Notes: a model not told the origin generated them from the letters alone. A DNA stretch of 38,765 nt from Tetragenococcus solitarius NBRC 100494 (GCF_001544195.1 NZ_BCPY01000021.1:1-38765), one strand, 5' to 3'; positions 22,146 through 31,700 are shown, counted from the stretch's first letter. Program-made: numbers and translations.

Positions 22146-24578
22146 GTGAAAGAAGTTGTAATCATTGATGCATTGAGAACACCAGTCGGTAAATATCAAG
22201 GACAGCTAAGCCAATTTTCAGCGGTGGACCTTGGAACAGCCGTTACAAAAAAGCTGATAAATAAAAACCCAAAAGCAGCCTCAGCAGCTGAACAGGTAAT
22301 TTTTGGAAACGTATTACAAGCAGGAAATGGGCAAAATCCAGCTCGGCAGATTACTTTAAATAGTGGCTTATCAGAAGAAGTCTATGCTTCGACAATTAAT
22401 GAAGTCTGTGGCTCTGGTATGAAAGCAGTATTTTTAGCTGCACAGGCGGTTCGTTTAGATGAAGCGGAGGTTGTCGTGGCTGGTGGAACTGAAAGCATGA
22501 GCCAGGCTCCTTATTTAAGTCGGTACGATAAGCAGCAAGATACATATTCTCAACCTAAACCAGTGATGCTTTCTGATGGGTTAACCGATGTTTTTAGTGG
22601 CCAACACATGGGACTTACCGCTGAAAATGTGGCGGAAAAATTTAATATCACAAGAAAAATGCAGGATAAATTCGCCTTATGTTCGCAAAAAAAAGCAGCG
22701 AATGCTCAAGATAAGGGATATTTTTCTAAAGAGATACTTCCTCTTCATATTGATAAAGAAGTGATAGATAAGGATGAAGGAGTTAGAAAAGATACGTCAT
22801 TAGAAAAATTAGCCCATTTAAAAACAGTATTTAAACAAGCAGGGACAGTGACAGCAGGGAACGCATCCACCATTAACGATGGAGCCTCAGCAGTTATTGT
22901 TGCGTCAAAAAGTTTTGCTTTAGAGAATGACCTTTCTTATTTAGCTGTTTTAAAAGACACCGTAGAAGTAGGGATTGACCCTAAAATAATGGGCGTTTCC
23001 CCAATTAAAGCAATACGCAATTTGCTAAAACGCAATGCCTTACAAGTAGAAGATGTGGATCTTTTTGAAATTAACGAAGCATTTGCCTCTTCATCGATTG
23101 CTGTACAGCAAGAGTTAGGAATTGCTGAAGGAAAAGTCAATATTTGCGGCAGCGGTATTTCTATTGGTCATGCAATTGGAGCAACTGGCGCACGTATTAT
23201 CACTACTGCCTGTCATCAGTTAAAACGGATCGATGGACAATATGCTGTTGTATCGTTGTGCGTAGGAGGCGGTCTGGGCTTAGCTGCTTTAATCGAACGT
23301 CCGAAAGCAAAGAAAACTCATAGATTTTATGAATTAACGAAACAGCAACGACTAGATCAATTGGTTTCACAAGGGAACATTACTGCTGAAACAAGTCAAG
23401 AACTAGTGCAGACAGCTTTGCCTGAAAATGTTGCAACGAATTTAACAGAAAATCAAATCAGTGAATTTTCTATCCCAATGGGGCTTGTGACCCACCTTAC
23501 TGTCAACCAGAAAGAATATTTAGTTCCAATGGCAACAGAAGAGCCTTCAGTGGTCGCAGCGTGCAATAATGGGGCACGGTTGGTCAAAAATAGCGATGGT
23601 TTTATTGCTTCTATGGCCAAAAAAGAAATCCGAGGTCAAATTGTTTTTATGGAGGTCAAAGATAAACAAAAACTTATTAAAAAAATCAAAGAGCAGAAAT
23701 CATGGATTATCTCTACGGCTGAAAAAGCTTATCCCTCGATAGTCAAACGAGGTGGGGGAGTTAAAAAAATAGAAATCCGTGAGTTTACTGAAGATCCCGG
23801 TTTTTTAAGTGTTGATTTAAGTGTTGACACCCAAGACGCGATGGGAGCGAATATGGTCAACACCATGTTAGAAGCGGTTGCAAAACTTTTTGAACAATGG
23901 TTTTCTGAAAAAATTTTATTTAGCATTTTAAGTAACTATGCCACTGGTGCTTTAGTAACGGCCCACTGTCACGTTTCATTTGCTAGTTTAGGAAAAGGAG
24001 AGTTTGAAAAAGGAAAGCAGATCGCTAAAAAAATCGCTGCGGCTTCAGATTTTGCCCAAATAGATCCTTATCGCGCAGCTACGCATAATAAGGGGATTAT
24101 GAATGGGATTGATGCGGTGGTTCTTGCTACGGGAAATGATACCAGAAGTGTCAACAGTGCAGTCCATGCTTATGCAGCTCGAACAGCTAAGTATCGAGGA
24201 CTCAGTCAATGGACGATTCATGAAGAGGACTTGGTAGGCAGTATCGAATTACCTCTTGCAGTGGCGACCGCTGGAGGAGCGACAAAAGCTCTTCCCAAAG
24301 CAAAAGCTGCTTTAGAAATCTTGCATGTTCATGAGGCTAAAGAGTTAGCTGAGGTAATTGCAGCGGTGGGATTAGCTCAAAACTTGGCGGCTCTTAAAGC
24401 TCTTGTGACCGAAGGCATTCAAAAAGGACATATGGCACTACAAGCGCGCGCTTTAGCATTAAATGTTGGGGCCAAAGACTTTGAAATACAAAGAGTAGCC
24501 ACCAAATTGAAAAGAACACAGATGAATGAAGAAAATGCCCGAAAGATTTTACAGGAGCTTAGAAATAAGAATGATTGA
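22146..24578 (+). CDS. mvaE: Bifunctional acetyl-CoA acetyltransferase / HMG-CoA reductase
   Basis: 810 residues from the GTG at 22146, which has GGAGGTGA 5 bases upstream; the frame is open back to an ATG at 22068, but that lacks a ribosome site and known MvaE proteins start KxVVIIDALRTP. Residues 1 to about 390 are a thiolase, with Cys88 in NEVCGSGMKA, the GHAIGATGAR His and the CVGGGLG Cys. The rest is a class II HMG-CoA reductase: ENQISEFSIPMG, MATEEPSV, DAMGANMVNTMLE, HNKGIMNGIDAVVLATGND and GHMALQAR. It makes acetoacetyl-CoA and later reduces HMG-CoA to mevalonate. The fusion is typical of enterococci and close relatives. A terminator follows. Confidence 0.97.
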   Translation: MKEVVIIDALRTPVGKYQGQLSQFSAVDLGTAVTKKLINKNPKAASAAEQVIFGNVLQAGNGQNPARQITLNSGLSEEVYASTINEVCGSGMKAVFLAAQAVRLDEAEVVVAGGTESMSQAPYLSRYDKQQDTYSQPKPVMLSDGLTDVFSGQHMGLTAENVAEKFNITRKMQDKFALCSQKKAANAQDKGYFSKEILPLHIDKEVIDKDEGVRKDTSLEKLAHLKTVFKQAGTVTAGNASTINDGASAVIVASKSFALENDLSYLAVLKDTVEVGIDPKIMGVSPIKAIRNLLKRNALQVEDVDLFEINEAFASSSIAVQQELGIAEGKVNICGSGISIGHAIGATGARIITTACHQLKRIDGQYAVVSLCVGGGLGLAALIERPKAKKTHRFYELTKQQRLDQLVSQGNITAETSQELVQTALPENVATNLTENQISEFSIPMGLVTHLTVNQKEYLVPMATEEPSVVAACNNGARLVKNSDGFIASMAKKEIRGQIVFMEVKDKQKLIKKIKEQKSWIISTAEKAYPSIVKRGGGVKKIEIREFTEDPGFLSVDLSVDTQDAMGANMVNTMLEAVAKLFEQWFSEKILFSILSNYATGALVTAHCHVSFASLGKGEFEKGKQIAKKIAAASDFAQIDPYRAATHNKGIMNGIDAVVLATGNDTRSVNSAVHAYAARTAKYRGLSQWTIHEEDLVGSIELPLAVATAGGATKALPKAKAALEILHVHEAKELAEVIAAVGLAQNLAALKALVTEGIQKGHMALQARALALNVGAKDFEIQRVATKLKRTQMNEENARKILQELRNKND

Positions 24579-24580
24579 AA

Positions 24581-24614
24581 AAACGACTGGAAGCACTGCT
24601 TCTGGTCGTTTTTA
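24581..24614 (+). terminator. Terminator after mvaE
   Basis: Arms 24581-24593 and 24599-24611 pair over 13 bp including two G-U, with T-rich tail. Confidence 0.88.
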
Positions 24615-24681
24615 TCCATAATTAGAGAATGAAGATGAAACTTGTTTCTATCATTAAAAGATGAGTAAAGAATCTCTTTTT

Positions 24682-24875
24682 CACTCCCTATGTTTTCAAT
24701 ATCAGGGAATGTTTTTCCTTTTTATTATCTATGTTTCATTGTTTTTCAACTATTTTCTGTTTATTCTTTCTTTTTTTACTAATATGAGGGAGTGTTTCTC
24801 ATATTCATTACCTATGTTTTTAATATCGGGTAATGTTTTTCTTTTTCATTCTCCATGTTTTCAATATCCGCTAGT
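24682..24875 (-). repeat. Degenerate AT-rich hairpin repeats in the gap between mvaE and the ndpA-like gene
   Basis: Three related units lie at 24682-24711, 24806-24835 and 24847-24875, sharing the core CNATGTTTTNAATATC. In the first, the ends read on the minus strand as CATTCCCT/AGGGAGTG (8 pairs with one G-U). In the second they are CATTACC/GGTAATG (7 exact pairs), so the stem sequence changed on both sides. The third has lost pairing. A different hairpin, AATATGAG/CTCATATT, is at 24781-24805. Read on the minus strand the units form the 3' region of the ndpA-like gene. The region contains no gene that I can support. Confidence 0.55.
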
Positions 24876-24935
24876 ATTTTTGTTTACACATCAAGTTTTT
24901 ATTCAAAAATAAAAATTACTCGCCTTTTTACTAAA

Positions 24936-25940
24936 TTACATACGATTAATAATTTCTTCCACGTTTTTAATTGTAACAGAAATCGTTCCATCTGGATTGT
25001 TAATAAATTCAATCAGTTCAGGATCCCGGTATACATCAAGTGGAACAACCAGTTCAATACCATTAGAAAGTTTTAATTTTTGCTTGCCGTACTTTTTCTC
25101 AGAGACTTCACGTACTTCACGCATCATTGGTGTTTGATTGCTAAGCCCTTGTTCTTCAACTTCTTCTTCAAAAGACATTCTCGCTGTAACATTGTCCTTA
25201 AAAACTTGTTCAGCTACTTGTTTTGTATCGATTTGTCCATGTTCTTCGATCGTATCGTAAACAGCTTCTTTTACATCAGCCAATAAATCATAGCTAGGTG
25301 CATTGAACTTTTCCCCGATCTCTTCGGCAGTTTTTTTGATTACTTTGACATGGTCTTCTAAAGAAGGCGCTGGCTTAGATTCAATCACTTTGTCAGAAAA
25401 ATAATTCATCTTTTCTCCAGAAAAAGTATATTTTTTCTCAATGAGTTCGTAAGATAAATCTGCCAAGTTAATGGTGATCCCTTCCTCTGCCTTTTGTGAT
25501 TTACCGCCTAAAATGGCACGATTGATAATAAGATCATTTTGGATGCCTTGTTCGTTGGTATCTACATAGTGAGTAAATCCTTCCGTATATTTAATTTTTA
25601 AAAAAGCCACATACAATTGAGTATCCAGTTCGTATAAGACAACAAAAACATCGCTATCTGGGGCTTCTTCACTTTGCTGATAAACTTCATACCAGCGTGT
25701 GACAAATTTTTCGCTAAAGTTGATGAAATTATCTTCTGCTTCTTTAGTTAACTGGGCGATAGCTGAATCTTCCGTTAGAATGCCTGTTTTCGTTTGAGAA
25801 CTCGCTAATTTTTGGATCTTTTTTATCAAATAGTCTCGTATATATTCTGTACTTAAGTCTAATTCAACTTGAGAAAAGACTGGGTCCCCTGATTTTCTAT
25901 CAATAATATGCATGATGGCTTTCTTTAAATAGATATCCAT
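24936..25940 (-). CDS. Nucleoid-associated protein (NdpA/YejK family)
   Basis: 334 residues from the ATG at 25940 (AAGGA upstream); an upstream in-frame ATG at 25964 overlaps this region. The start MDIYLKKAIMHIIDRKSG and the segment YVAFLKIKYTEGFTHYVDTNEQG fit the PF04245 nucleoid-associated family, whose E. coli member YejK binds the nucleoid. The C-terminal part has an acidic, helical stretch followed by KLKLSNGIELVVPLDVY and a segment ending NPDGTISVTIKNVEEI. The family is found in many Firmicutes, often near mobile or defence genes, but no such genes are here. Family call is good; cellular role in Gram-positives is not established. Confidence 0.82.
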   Translation of the reverse strand: MDIYLKKAIMHIIDRKSGDPVFSQVELDLSTEYIRDYLIKKIQKLASSQTKTGILTEDSAIAQLTKEAEDNFINFSEKFVTRWYEVYQQSEEAPDSDVFVVLYELDTQLYVAFLKIKYTEGFTHYVDTNEQGIQNDLIINRAILGGKSQKAEEGITINLADLSYELIEKKYTFSGEKMNYFSDKVIESKPAPSLEDHVKVIKKTAEEIGEKFNAPSYDLLADVKEAVYDTIEEHGQIDTKQVAEQVFKDNVTARMSFEEEVEEQGLSNQTPMMREVREVSEKKYGKQKLKLSNGIELVVPLDVYRDPELIEFINNPDGTISVTIKNVEEIINRM

Positions 25941-26209
25941 AGTTTTCTTCCTTTCATTTACCATTTTATAGTGTACAAAAAAATAAGCTGCAAAGAAAGC
26001 AAAATGATAGAAGTTGTTTTACTAAAATAATGTGTGTTGGTAGATTGTTAATTAGTAAGGAATTTAGTTTTTTTCTATTTAATAACAGCAATTCCGTGTG
26101 ATAAATTGAAAATAGGTTTTTTAACGTTTTCTGAACTTTTTCATGAAAAATACTGTTCAAAGAACGATTTTTTTCTTATAATCAAATAGTATTTTGAAAG
26201 GGGAACACT

Positions 26210-26854
26210 ATGAAAAAGAAACAATTAGCTAAGCTACAGCAACAATTTCAACCATCTTTTAAAACCACACAAGTTAAAGTACTTCATTCAATGGAAAAAA
26301 AGGTTTACAAAAGACACGGTTTTAAAGTAGAAGCTTTTATTCAAGCTGAATATCCGGATGAGTTAGTGATTCGACGTTTAGATTTAGATGAAAAAGCAAA
26401 AGATAAAGAAATTAACGTTCCATTAGATGAGAACTTTGCTGGAGTGATTAAACGAATTCAAAATGGAGAAAAGGAACTAGGCGAATTATTTAGTGATAAT
26501 TTAGCGCAAGAAATTGCCGGCTTTTGGACTTCTAGTCAGTCACAAACCTCATTGGAGACTGCTCAAAAAAACGAAGCTGTTCATACAAATGATTCAAATG
26601 CAAAAGAAGTAATGACATTTGCTACTTTTAAAGAAAAAATCGAAGCATACCCGAATTTTTATGTCGAAATAACAAACGATAATTATGAAATTAAAGAACA
26701 AACAAAAGATAAGCCTCGTCTTTTAGCGACTATTTCCTCAAAAGTTAAAAACGAATATACAATTGAATCAGCGTTAAATAGAAAATATAAATTAAAGTTA
26801 GAAATTATTCCACTTATTGAAACATTTGCTTATACGCCGCTGGATGCTCGTTAA
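26210..26854 (+). CDS. Uncharacterised cytoplasmic protein
   Basis: 214 residues, no recognised family. AAAGGGGAA lies upstream of the ATG. It is charged, lysine- and glutamate-rich, without signal peptide or membrane segment. Residues 1 to about 105 (VKVLHSMEKKVYKRHGFKVE, LVIRRLDLDEKAKDKEINVP) and about 135 to 214 (FATFKEKIEAYPNFYVEITN, LLATISSKVKNEYTIESALN) look like two small folded parts joined by a polar linker rich in Gln, Ser, Thr and Asn (about 108-132). It is divergent from the nucleoid-associated protein gene, sharing a 270-base upstream region, which hints at joint regulation. No function is proposed. Confidence 0.7.
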   Translation: MKKKQLAKLQQQFQPSFKTTQVKVLHSMEKKVYKRHGFKVEAFIQAEYPDELVIRRLDLDEKAKDKEINVPLDENFAGVIKRIQNGEKELGELFSDNLAQEIAGFWTSSQSQTSLETAQKNEAVHTNDSNAKEVMTFATFKEKIEAYPNFYVEITNDNYEIKEQTKDKPRLLATISSKVKNEYTIESALNRKYKLKLEIIPLIETFAYTPLDAR

Positions 26855-27060
26855 AAATTACTTTGGATCTTCAATAGCTGCTAGTTAAACAATAAAGTAC
26901 ATATACGGCGGCAAAAATTTCAACCAAACAAATGTTAAAGGTATTTCAAAGAAAAATTGATTTTTATTAAATCTTTTTATTTTTTCCCATGTTTCATAGA
27001 CAGTCTTTTAAAGAAATAGTAGGCTAAATTTTGACATTAAAAAGTTTGGATGACAAATTC

Positions 27061-27690
27061 ATGAAAAAAAAGAAGAAATCAATCCTAAAAAAAATATTAT
27101 TATTAGCTTTGATAATGGCACTTACAATCGGTGGCTATTATTTTTATAGAAATTACCAAATTTTAAAACAAGTACATCAATATGAAGAACAAGTCACAGA
27201 AGCGGTCCAAAAGGAAAACATTCCGCAACATAAAGATTTAGTATTGGGAATTATTTTTACCGAAACAAAGGGTGAAAATAATGATCCAATGCAGAGTTCT
27301 GAAAGTAAAAGTGGTTATCCCAACCAAATCGAAGAATCACAAGAAAGTATTGATCAAGGAGTGGCTTTTTTAGCTAAAGCAATCAAAAAAGCTGAGGCTG
27401 AAGGTTGCGATTTGTGGACGGCTGTTCAGGCCTATAACTTTGGTTTGAATTATATTGATTATGTCGCAGAAAATGGAGGGACCAATAGTTTACAACTTGC
27501 AGAACATTATTCAAAAAGTAAACTATCTCCTAAGCTTGGTAATGATACACAAACAAAATATCGTTATTTAAGTTTGCATTCTGTATTCTATAATGGAGGA
27601 TATTTATACCATAATGGCGGAAATTTCTTTTATGCGGATTTAGTAAAAGCGAATGAGAAAAAAATAAAACAAACAAACTTTTTGTTTTAG
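27061..27690 (+). CDS. Membrane-anchored lysozyme-like protein
   Basis: 209 residues from the ATG at 27061 (a TTG at 27031 would add ten residues but has no ribosome site). A basic start MKKKKKSILKK is followed by one membrane segment (about 11-28), so the domain faces outside. The rest matches the lysozyme-like family PF13702: YEEQVTEAVQKENIP, VLGIIFTETKGENNDPMQSS with the likely catalytic Glu68, IDQGVAFLAKAIKKAEAEG, and VQAYNFGLNYIDYV. Such proteins cut peptidoglycan glycan strands. It is followed after 30 bases by a DUF368 protein thought to recycle undecaprenyl phosphate, so both may serve the cell envelope. The ribosome site is weak (TTGGA). Confidence 0.8.
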   Translation: MKKKKKSILKKILLLALIMALTIGGYYFYRNYQILKQVHQYEEQVTEAVQKENIPQHKDLVLGIIFTETKGENNDPMQSSESKSGYPNQIEESQESIDQGVAFLAKAIKKAEAEGCDLWTAVQAYNFGLNYIDYVAENGGTNSLQLAEHYSKSKLSPKLGNDTQTKYRYLSLHSVFYNGGYLYHNGGNFFYADLVKANEKKIKQTNFLF

Positions 27691-27720
27691 AAGAAAACCA
27701 AGGCAGGAGTGGAAAATTGA

Positions 27721-28566
27721 ATGGAAAATAAGACGCAACGTGCTACAGGTGACACTAAAGATTGGATCTTACGCTTTGTAAAAGGGATGTTTATTGGATC
27801 AGGTTTTATTTTACCAGGAGTATCTGGGGGTGCTCTAGCAGCTATTTTTGGTATTTACGAACGTATTATTAGTTTTTTAGCTCATGTCACAAAAAACTTT
27901 AAAGACAATGTCTTGTTTTTTATGCCTGTTGGTCTAGGTGGACTAGCTGGAATTTTTATCCTATCTTTTGTGGTCAGTTTTTTATTAGGAAGTTATGCAA
28001 GTATTGTCCTGTGGTTTTTTGTTGGTTGTATCGTAGGCACTGTTACAGCCTTGTGGAAAGAAGCCGGCAAAAAAGGACGTTCCAAACGAGATATTCTCAT
28101 TTTAATTGTTAGTTTTATTGTAGGGATTATCTTTTTATGGAAAGGCGCAGGATTGTTTACTGAGGTTCCGCATAACACTTGGACTTGGATGGTTGCGGGT
28201 TTTTTGATTGCTTTAGGTGTGATTGTTCCTGGCTTAAGCCCTTCTAACTTCCTTGTCTATATGGGAATGTATAAAGCAATGGCAGATGGTTTTAAAAGTT
28301 TGGACCCTAGTGTAATTATCCCCATTGGTATTGGCGGCGTTGTGACGGTTTTGACCTTATCTAAATTAATGGATTATATTTTTAGTAAAGCGTACCCGCA
28401 GTTATTCCATTTCATTATGGGAGTGGTCTTTGCTTCAACGATTATGATTATCCCAACTGATTATGCGGGCTTTGGCTTTCTTAGTTATAGCGCTTGTGTT
28501 GTCATGTTAGTGCTAGGAGTACTTTTGGGAGCCTGGATGAGTCGTTTAGAAGAACGTTATAAATAA
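27721..28566 (+). CDS. DUF368 membrane protein, probable undecaprenyl-phosphate translocase
   Basis: 281 residues, about eight to nine membrane segments. The DUF368 signature GMFIGSGFILPGVSGGALA (about 22-40) is repeated in inverted-topology style by IALGVIVPGLSPSNFLVYMG in the second half. DUF368 proteins (PopT) have been linked experimentally to flipping undecaprenyl phosphate back across the membrane for reuse in wall synthesis. AGGAG lies 11 bases upstream of the ATG. The lysozyme-like gene is 30 bases upstream; the dnaG promoter begins downstream. The family assignment is firm; transport function follows from the family. Confidence 0.88.
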   Translation: MENKTQRATGDTKDWILRFVKGMFIGSGFILPGVSGGALAAIFGIYERIISFLAHVTKNFKDNVLFFMPVGLGGLAGIFILSFVVSFLLGSYASIVLWFFVGCIVGTVTALWKEAGKKGRSKRDILILIVSFIVGIIFLWKGAGLFTEVPHNTWTWMVAGFLIALGVIVPGLSPSNFLVYMGMYKAMADGFKSLDPSVIIPIGIGGVVTVLTLSKLMDYIFSKAYPQLFHFIMGVVFASTIMIIPTDYAGFGFLSYSACVVMLVLGVLLGAWMSRLEERYK

Positions 28567-28600
28567 AAGCTAAGACAATAGCTAGCTGTGAGCATAAAGT

Positions 28601-28628
28601 TTGTAAAAGCTTGAGAATATGATATAAT
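28601..28628 (+). promoter_or_regulatory. Promoter in front of dnaG-rpoD
   Basis: TTGTAA (28601-28606), 16-base spacer, TATAAT (28623-28628) with TGA just before it (extended -10). Expected start near 28635. Confidence 0.75.
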
Positions 28629-28656
28629 AGTACATGTAGAAAACTGTCTATTTTTT

Positions 28657-28690
28657 AATCGCACTGATATCATGTTAGTGCGATTTTTTA
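28657..28690 (+). terminator. Hairpin terminator between the promoter and dnaG
   Basis: Perfect 9-bp stem AATCGCACT/AGTGCGATT (28657-28665 with 28677-28685), 11-base loop, then a run of T to 28690. It ends about 55 bases after the predicted start, so many transcripts should stop before dnaG. This recalls the terminator before dnaG in the E. coli rpsU-dnaG-rpoD operon, which limits primase level. Confidence 0.8.
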
Positions 28691-28733
28691 CCGATAGAAC
28701 AGCTCATCTTACATTTTTAGGAGGTGAGTAAAT

Positions 28734-30569
28734 GTGGCGAGAATTCCGCAACAAGTGATTGATGATGTTCGTGAAAAAACGAATATTGTTGATGTGATTG
28801 GTCAATATGTGCAATTGAAAAAATCCGGTAGCAAAAACTATTCAGGACTTTGTCCGTTCCATAACGAAAAAACGCCATCATTTTCTGTTGCTGAAGATAA
28901 ACAGTTTTATTATTGCTTTGGTTGCGGTCGTGGTGGAAATGTCTTTTCCTTTATTCAAGAGATAGAAGGTCTTTCTTTTATTGAGTCTGTTTTAAAAGTG
29001 GCTGAAATAGAAGGCATTGAGGTTTCTGAGCAATATCGGAATATTTCAGTTGAAAATCAGGCTGACTCACAACAACAACAGCTAATTCAATTACATGAAA
29101 AAGCAGCTGAAGTCTATCATCATATGCTGGTTAACACAGCTATCGGCGAAACGGCACTCGATTATTTACATAAAAGAGGGCTAGATGATCAGCTGATTGA
29201 AGAATTTAATATTGGTTTTGCGCCTAATCAGCGTGATTTTTTGTTTCGGGTCTTTCAAAATGAATCATTAGATTCAGCTTTATTTCCTGAGTCAGGTTTA
29301 TTTGTCGAACGTGAAAATGAAGCGTTAGTTGATCGCTTTTATCAACGGATTATGTTTCCTATCCGTAATTTTCAAGGGAAAACGGTCGGTTTTTCAGGTC
29401 GATTTCTTGCAACTGAGGATTTGGCCGATAAGGACCAGCCAAAGTACCTTAACTCTCCTGAAACAGCAGTGTTTAACAAGCGAGAGATTTTATTTAACTT
29501 TGATAAAGCACGTGGCGCTCTACGAAAAAGCGGTACTGTTTATCTATTTGAAGGATTTATGGACGTTTTGGCGGCTTATCGAACGGGGGTTACAAATGGT
29601 ATTGCTTCGATGGGAACGAGCCTGACAAATGAACAGATTAGTTCAATTACCCGACTTGCCCAAGAATTAGTTCTTTGTTATGACGGTGATCAAGCGGGTA
29701 TTGAAGCCACAAATCGGGCAATTGGACACTTACAAGAAACAAGTCGTATTGGTTTATCTGTTGTAAGTGTTCCGGAAAAACTTGACCCAGATGAATACGT
29801 GAAAAAACATGGACAAGAGGCTTTCGTTAACTTACTTGAACATGGTAAAGAAACAGTATTTTCATTTAAAATGCGCTACCGGCGTATGAATAAAAACATG
29901 GCAAATGAAAAAGAGCAAGTTGAGTATGTACAAGAGTTGTTACATGACTTGTTGAATGTCGATTCTCTGATTGAACAAGATCGTTATTTAACTCAGTTGT
30001 CTACTGAATTTCAAATCTCACGAGAGACATTACAACAACAACTACGTGATTTGAAACGCCAACGTCGTAATAAAGAAAAGACTCCTGCTCAGACAAATTT
30101 TCAGCCTGAACAAGAAGCACCGCAAAGTTCAGTAAAAAAAACAAAAGTACAAAAAGCAGAAGAATTGCTGCTGTATCGTTTATTTAATGATGAAACGCTC
30201 AATCAGCATTTTAAGCAAGCACAAGTTACATTTGTTCACGAAGTTTACCAAGAGCTGTATATGCTTTTTGATGCTTATATAGAAAGTGAAGGTGAATTTG
30301 TTCTTGCGAAGTTTTTAGATTTTTTAAAAGATGATCAGCGTATGCGAAATATTGTTAGTACGATTGCCAGCTTAGATGTGCCAGAAGAAGGGAGTCAACA
30401 AGAATTTCAGGATTTATTAGCGGTCATGCAGACGTCTAGTCTATTAGAAGAGATTAATGACAAAAAAATTAAACAACAAGAAGCGAGTCAAAAGGGGAAT
30501 CAACAGCTAGAATTAGACTTAGCAGTTGAAATTATCAACCTCACGAAAAAGTTAAAGCAACCCAAATAG
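28734..30569 (+). CDS. dnaG: DNA primase
   Basis: 611 residues from the GTG at 28734 (AGGAGGTGA 6 bases upstream). The N-terminal zinc-binding domain has Cys40-Pro-Phe-His43 and Cys61-Phe-Gly-Cys64. The central TOPRIM part includes YLFEGFMDVLAAYR and LCYDGDQAGIEATN. The C-terminal region (about 450-611) should bind the replicative helicase. The enzyme makes RNA primers for replication. It lies 24 bases upstream of rpoD in the conserved macromolecular-synthesis operon; rpsU is not in front of it here. Confidence 0.98.
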   Translation: MARIPQQVIDDVREKTNIVDVIGQYVQLKKSGSKNYSGLCPFHNEKTPSFSVAEDKQFYYCFGCGRGGNVFSFIQEIEGLSFIESVLKVAEIEGIEVSEQYRNISVENQADSQQQQLIQLHEKAAEVYHHMLVNTAIGETALDYLHKRGLDDQLIEEFNIGFAPNQRDFLFRVFQNESLDSALFPESGLFVERENEALVDRFYQRIMFPIRNFQGKTVGFSGRFLATEDLADKDQPKYLNSPETAVFNKREILFNFDKARGALRKSGTVYLFEGFMDVLAAYRTGVTNGIASMGTSLTNEQISSITRLAQELVLCYDGDQAGIEATNRAIGHLQETSRIGLSVVSVPEKLDPDEYVKKHGQEAFVNLLEHGKETVFSFKMRYRRMNKNMANEKEQVEYVQELLHDLLNVDSLIEQDRYLTQLSTEFQISRETLQQQLRDLKRQRRNKEKTPAQTNFQPEQEAPQSSVKKTKVQKAEELLLYRLFNDETLNQHFKQAQVTFVHEVYQELYMLFDAYIESEGEFVLAKFLDFLKDDQRMRNIVSTIASLDVPEEGSQQEFQDLLAVMQTSSLLEEINDKKIKQQEASQKGNQQLELDLAVEIINLTKKLKQPK

Positions 30570-30593
30570 CAACATCGAAGGAGGACTTCTTTT

Positions 30594-31700
30594 ATGGCAG
30601 AAGAAACTAAAGTTAAATACGAACAAGCGGTGAAGGATTTTATTAAGCAAAATAAAACAAAAGGGCAAGTCGTTTATGACGAATTATCTAATACCTTAGC
30701 TACGCCTTATTCATTGGACGCTGAGGCTATGGATAAATTAATTCAACAAGTAGAAGATGCAGGGATCAGTGTTGTTGATGAAAATGGTGAACCATCATTA
30801 CGTAGTTTGAAAACTACGGAAAAGGTGGAAAAAGAAAAACCTAGGGATGATTTATCTGCTCCTACGGGCGTAAAAATTAATGACCCTGTTCGTATGTACT
30901 TAAAAGAAATCGGCCGCGTTTCATTATTGACAGCTGAAGAAGAAGTTGATCTAGCGCTTAGAATTGAAGAAGGCGACCAAGAAGCAAAACAACGTTTAGC
31001 AGAAGCCAATCTTCGTTTAGTCGTTAGTATTGCAAAACGATATGTAGGACGTGGCATGCAATTTCTTGATTTAATCCAAGAGGGTAATATGGGCTTGATG
31101 AAGGCTGTAGAAAAATTTGATTACCGTAAAGGATTTAAATTTTCAACTTATGCCACTTGGTGGATCCGCCAAGCGATTACTCGTGCAATTGCAGACCAAG
31201 CAAGAACCATTCGTATTCCAGTGCATATGGTAGAAACAATTAATAAGTTAATCCGTATTCAACGTCAGTTATTACAAGACTTAGGACGTGAACCAACGCC
31301 AGAAGAAATTGGTGCTGAAATGGACTTGCCAACGGAAAAAGTTCGAGAAATTCTAAAAATTGCACAAGAACCCGTTTCTTTAGAAACACCTATTGGAGAA
31401 GAAGACGATTCTCATTTAGGAGATTTTATTGAAGATCAGGAAGCGACGAGTCCAGCTGACCACGCAGCTTATGAACTGTTAAAAGAGCAGTTAGAAGATG
31501 TATTAGATACATTAACGGACCGAGAAGAAAATGTTTTGCGCCTGCGTTTTGGCATCGACGATGGTCGAACACGCACCCTAGAAGAAGTAGGTAGAGTATT
31601 TGGCGTTACCCGTGAACGGATTCGTCAAATCGAAGCGAAAGCTTTACGTAAATTGCGTCATCCGTCTCGTTCAAAACAATTAAAAGATTTTCTAGAATAA
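30594..31700 (+). CDS. rpoD: Primary RNA polymerase sigma factor
   Basis: 368 residues, typical of SigA in Gram-positive bacteria. Sigma region 1.1-like sequence is at the start, region 1.2 in [20 protein letters not shown], region 2 in [20 protein letters not shown] and [19 protein letters not shown], region 3 in [13 protein letters not shown], and region 4.2 in [20 protein letters not shown]. It directs RNA polymerase to housekeeping promoters of the TTGACA/TATAAT type seen throughout this window. GGAGG lies upstream of the ATG. A strong terminator ends the operon. Confidence 0.98.
   Translation: MAEETKVKYEQAVKDFIKQNKTKGQVVYDELSNTLATPYSLDAEAMDKLIQQVEDAGISVVDENGEPSLRSLKTTEKVEKEKPRDDLSAPTGVKINDPVRMYLKEIGRVSLLTAEEEVDLALRIEEGDQEAKQRLAEANLRLVVSIAKRYVGRGMQFLDLIQEGNMGLMKAVEKFDYRKGFKFSTYATWWIRQAITRAIADQARTIRIPVHMVETINKLIRIQRQLLQDLGREPTPEEIGAEMDLPTEKVREILKIAQEPVSLETPIGEEDDSHLGDFIEDQEATSPADHAAYELLKEQLEDVLDTLTDREENVLRLRFGIDDGRTRTLEEVGRVFGVTRERIRQIEAKALRKLRHPSRSKQLKDFLE

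Noticed and set aside
24661-24912. 83-codon frame with repeated Phe-rich segments
   Set aside because: It is the reading of the T-rich hairpin repeats; no ribosome site, and the repeats explain the pattern.
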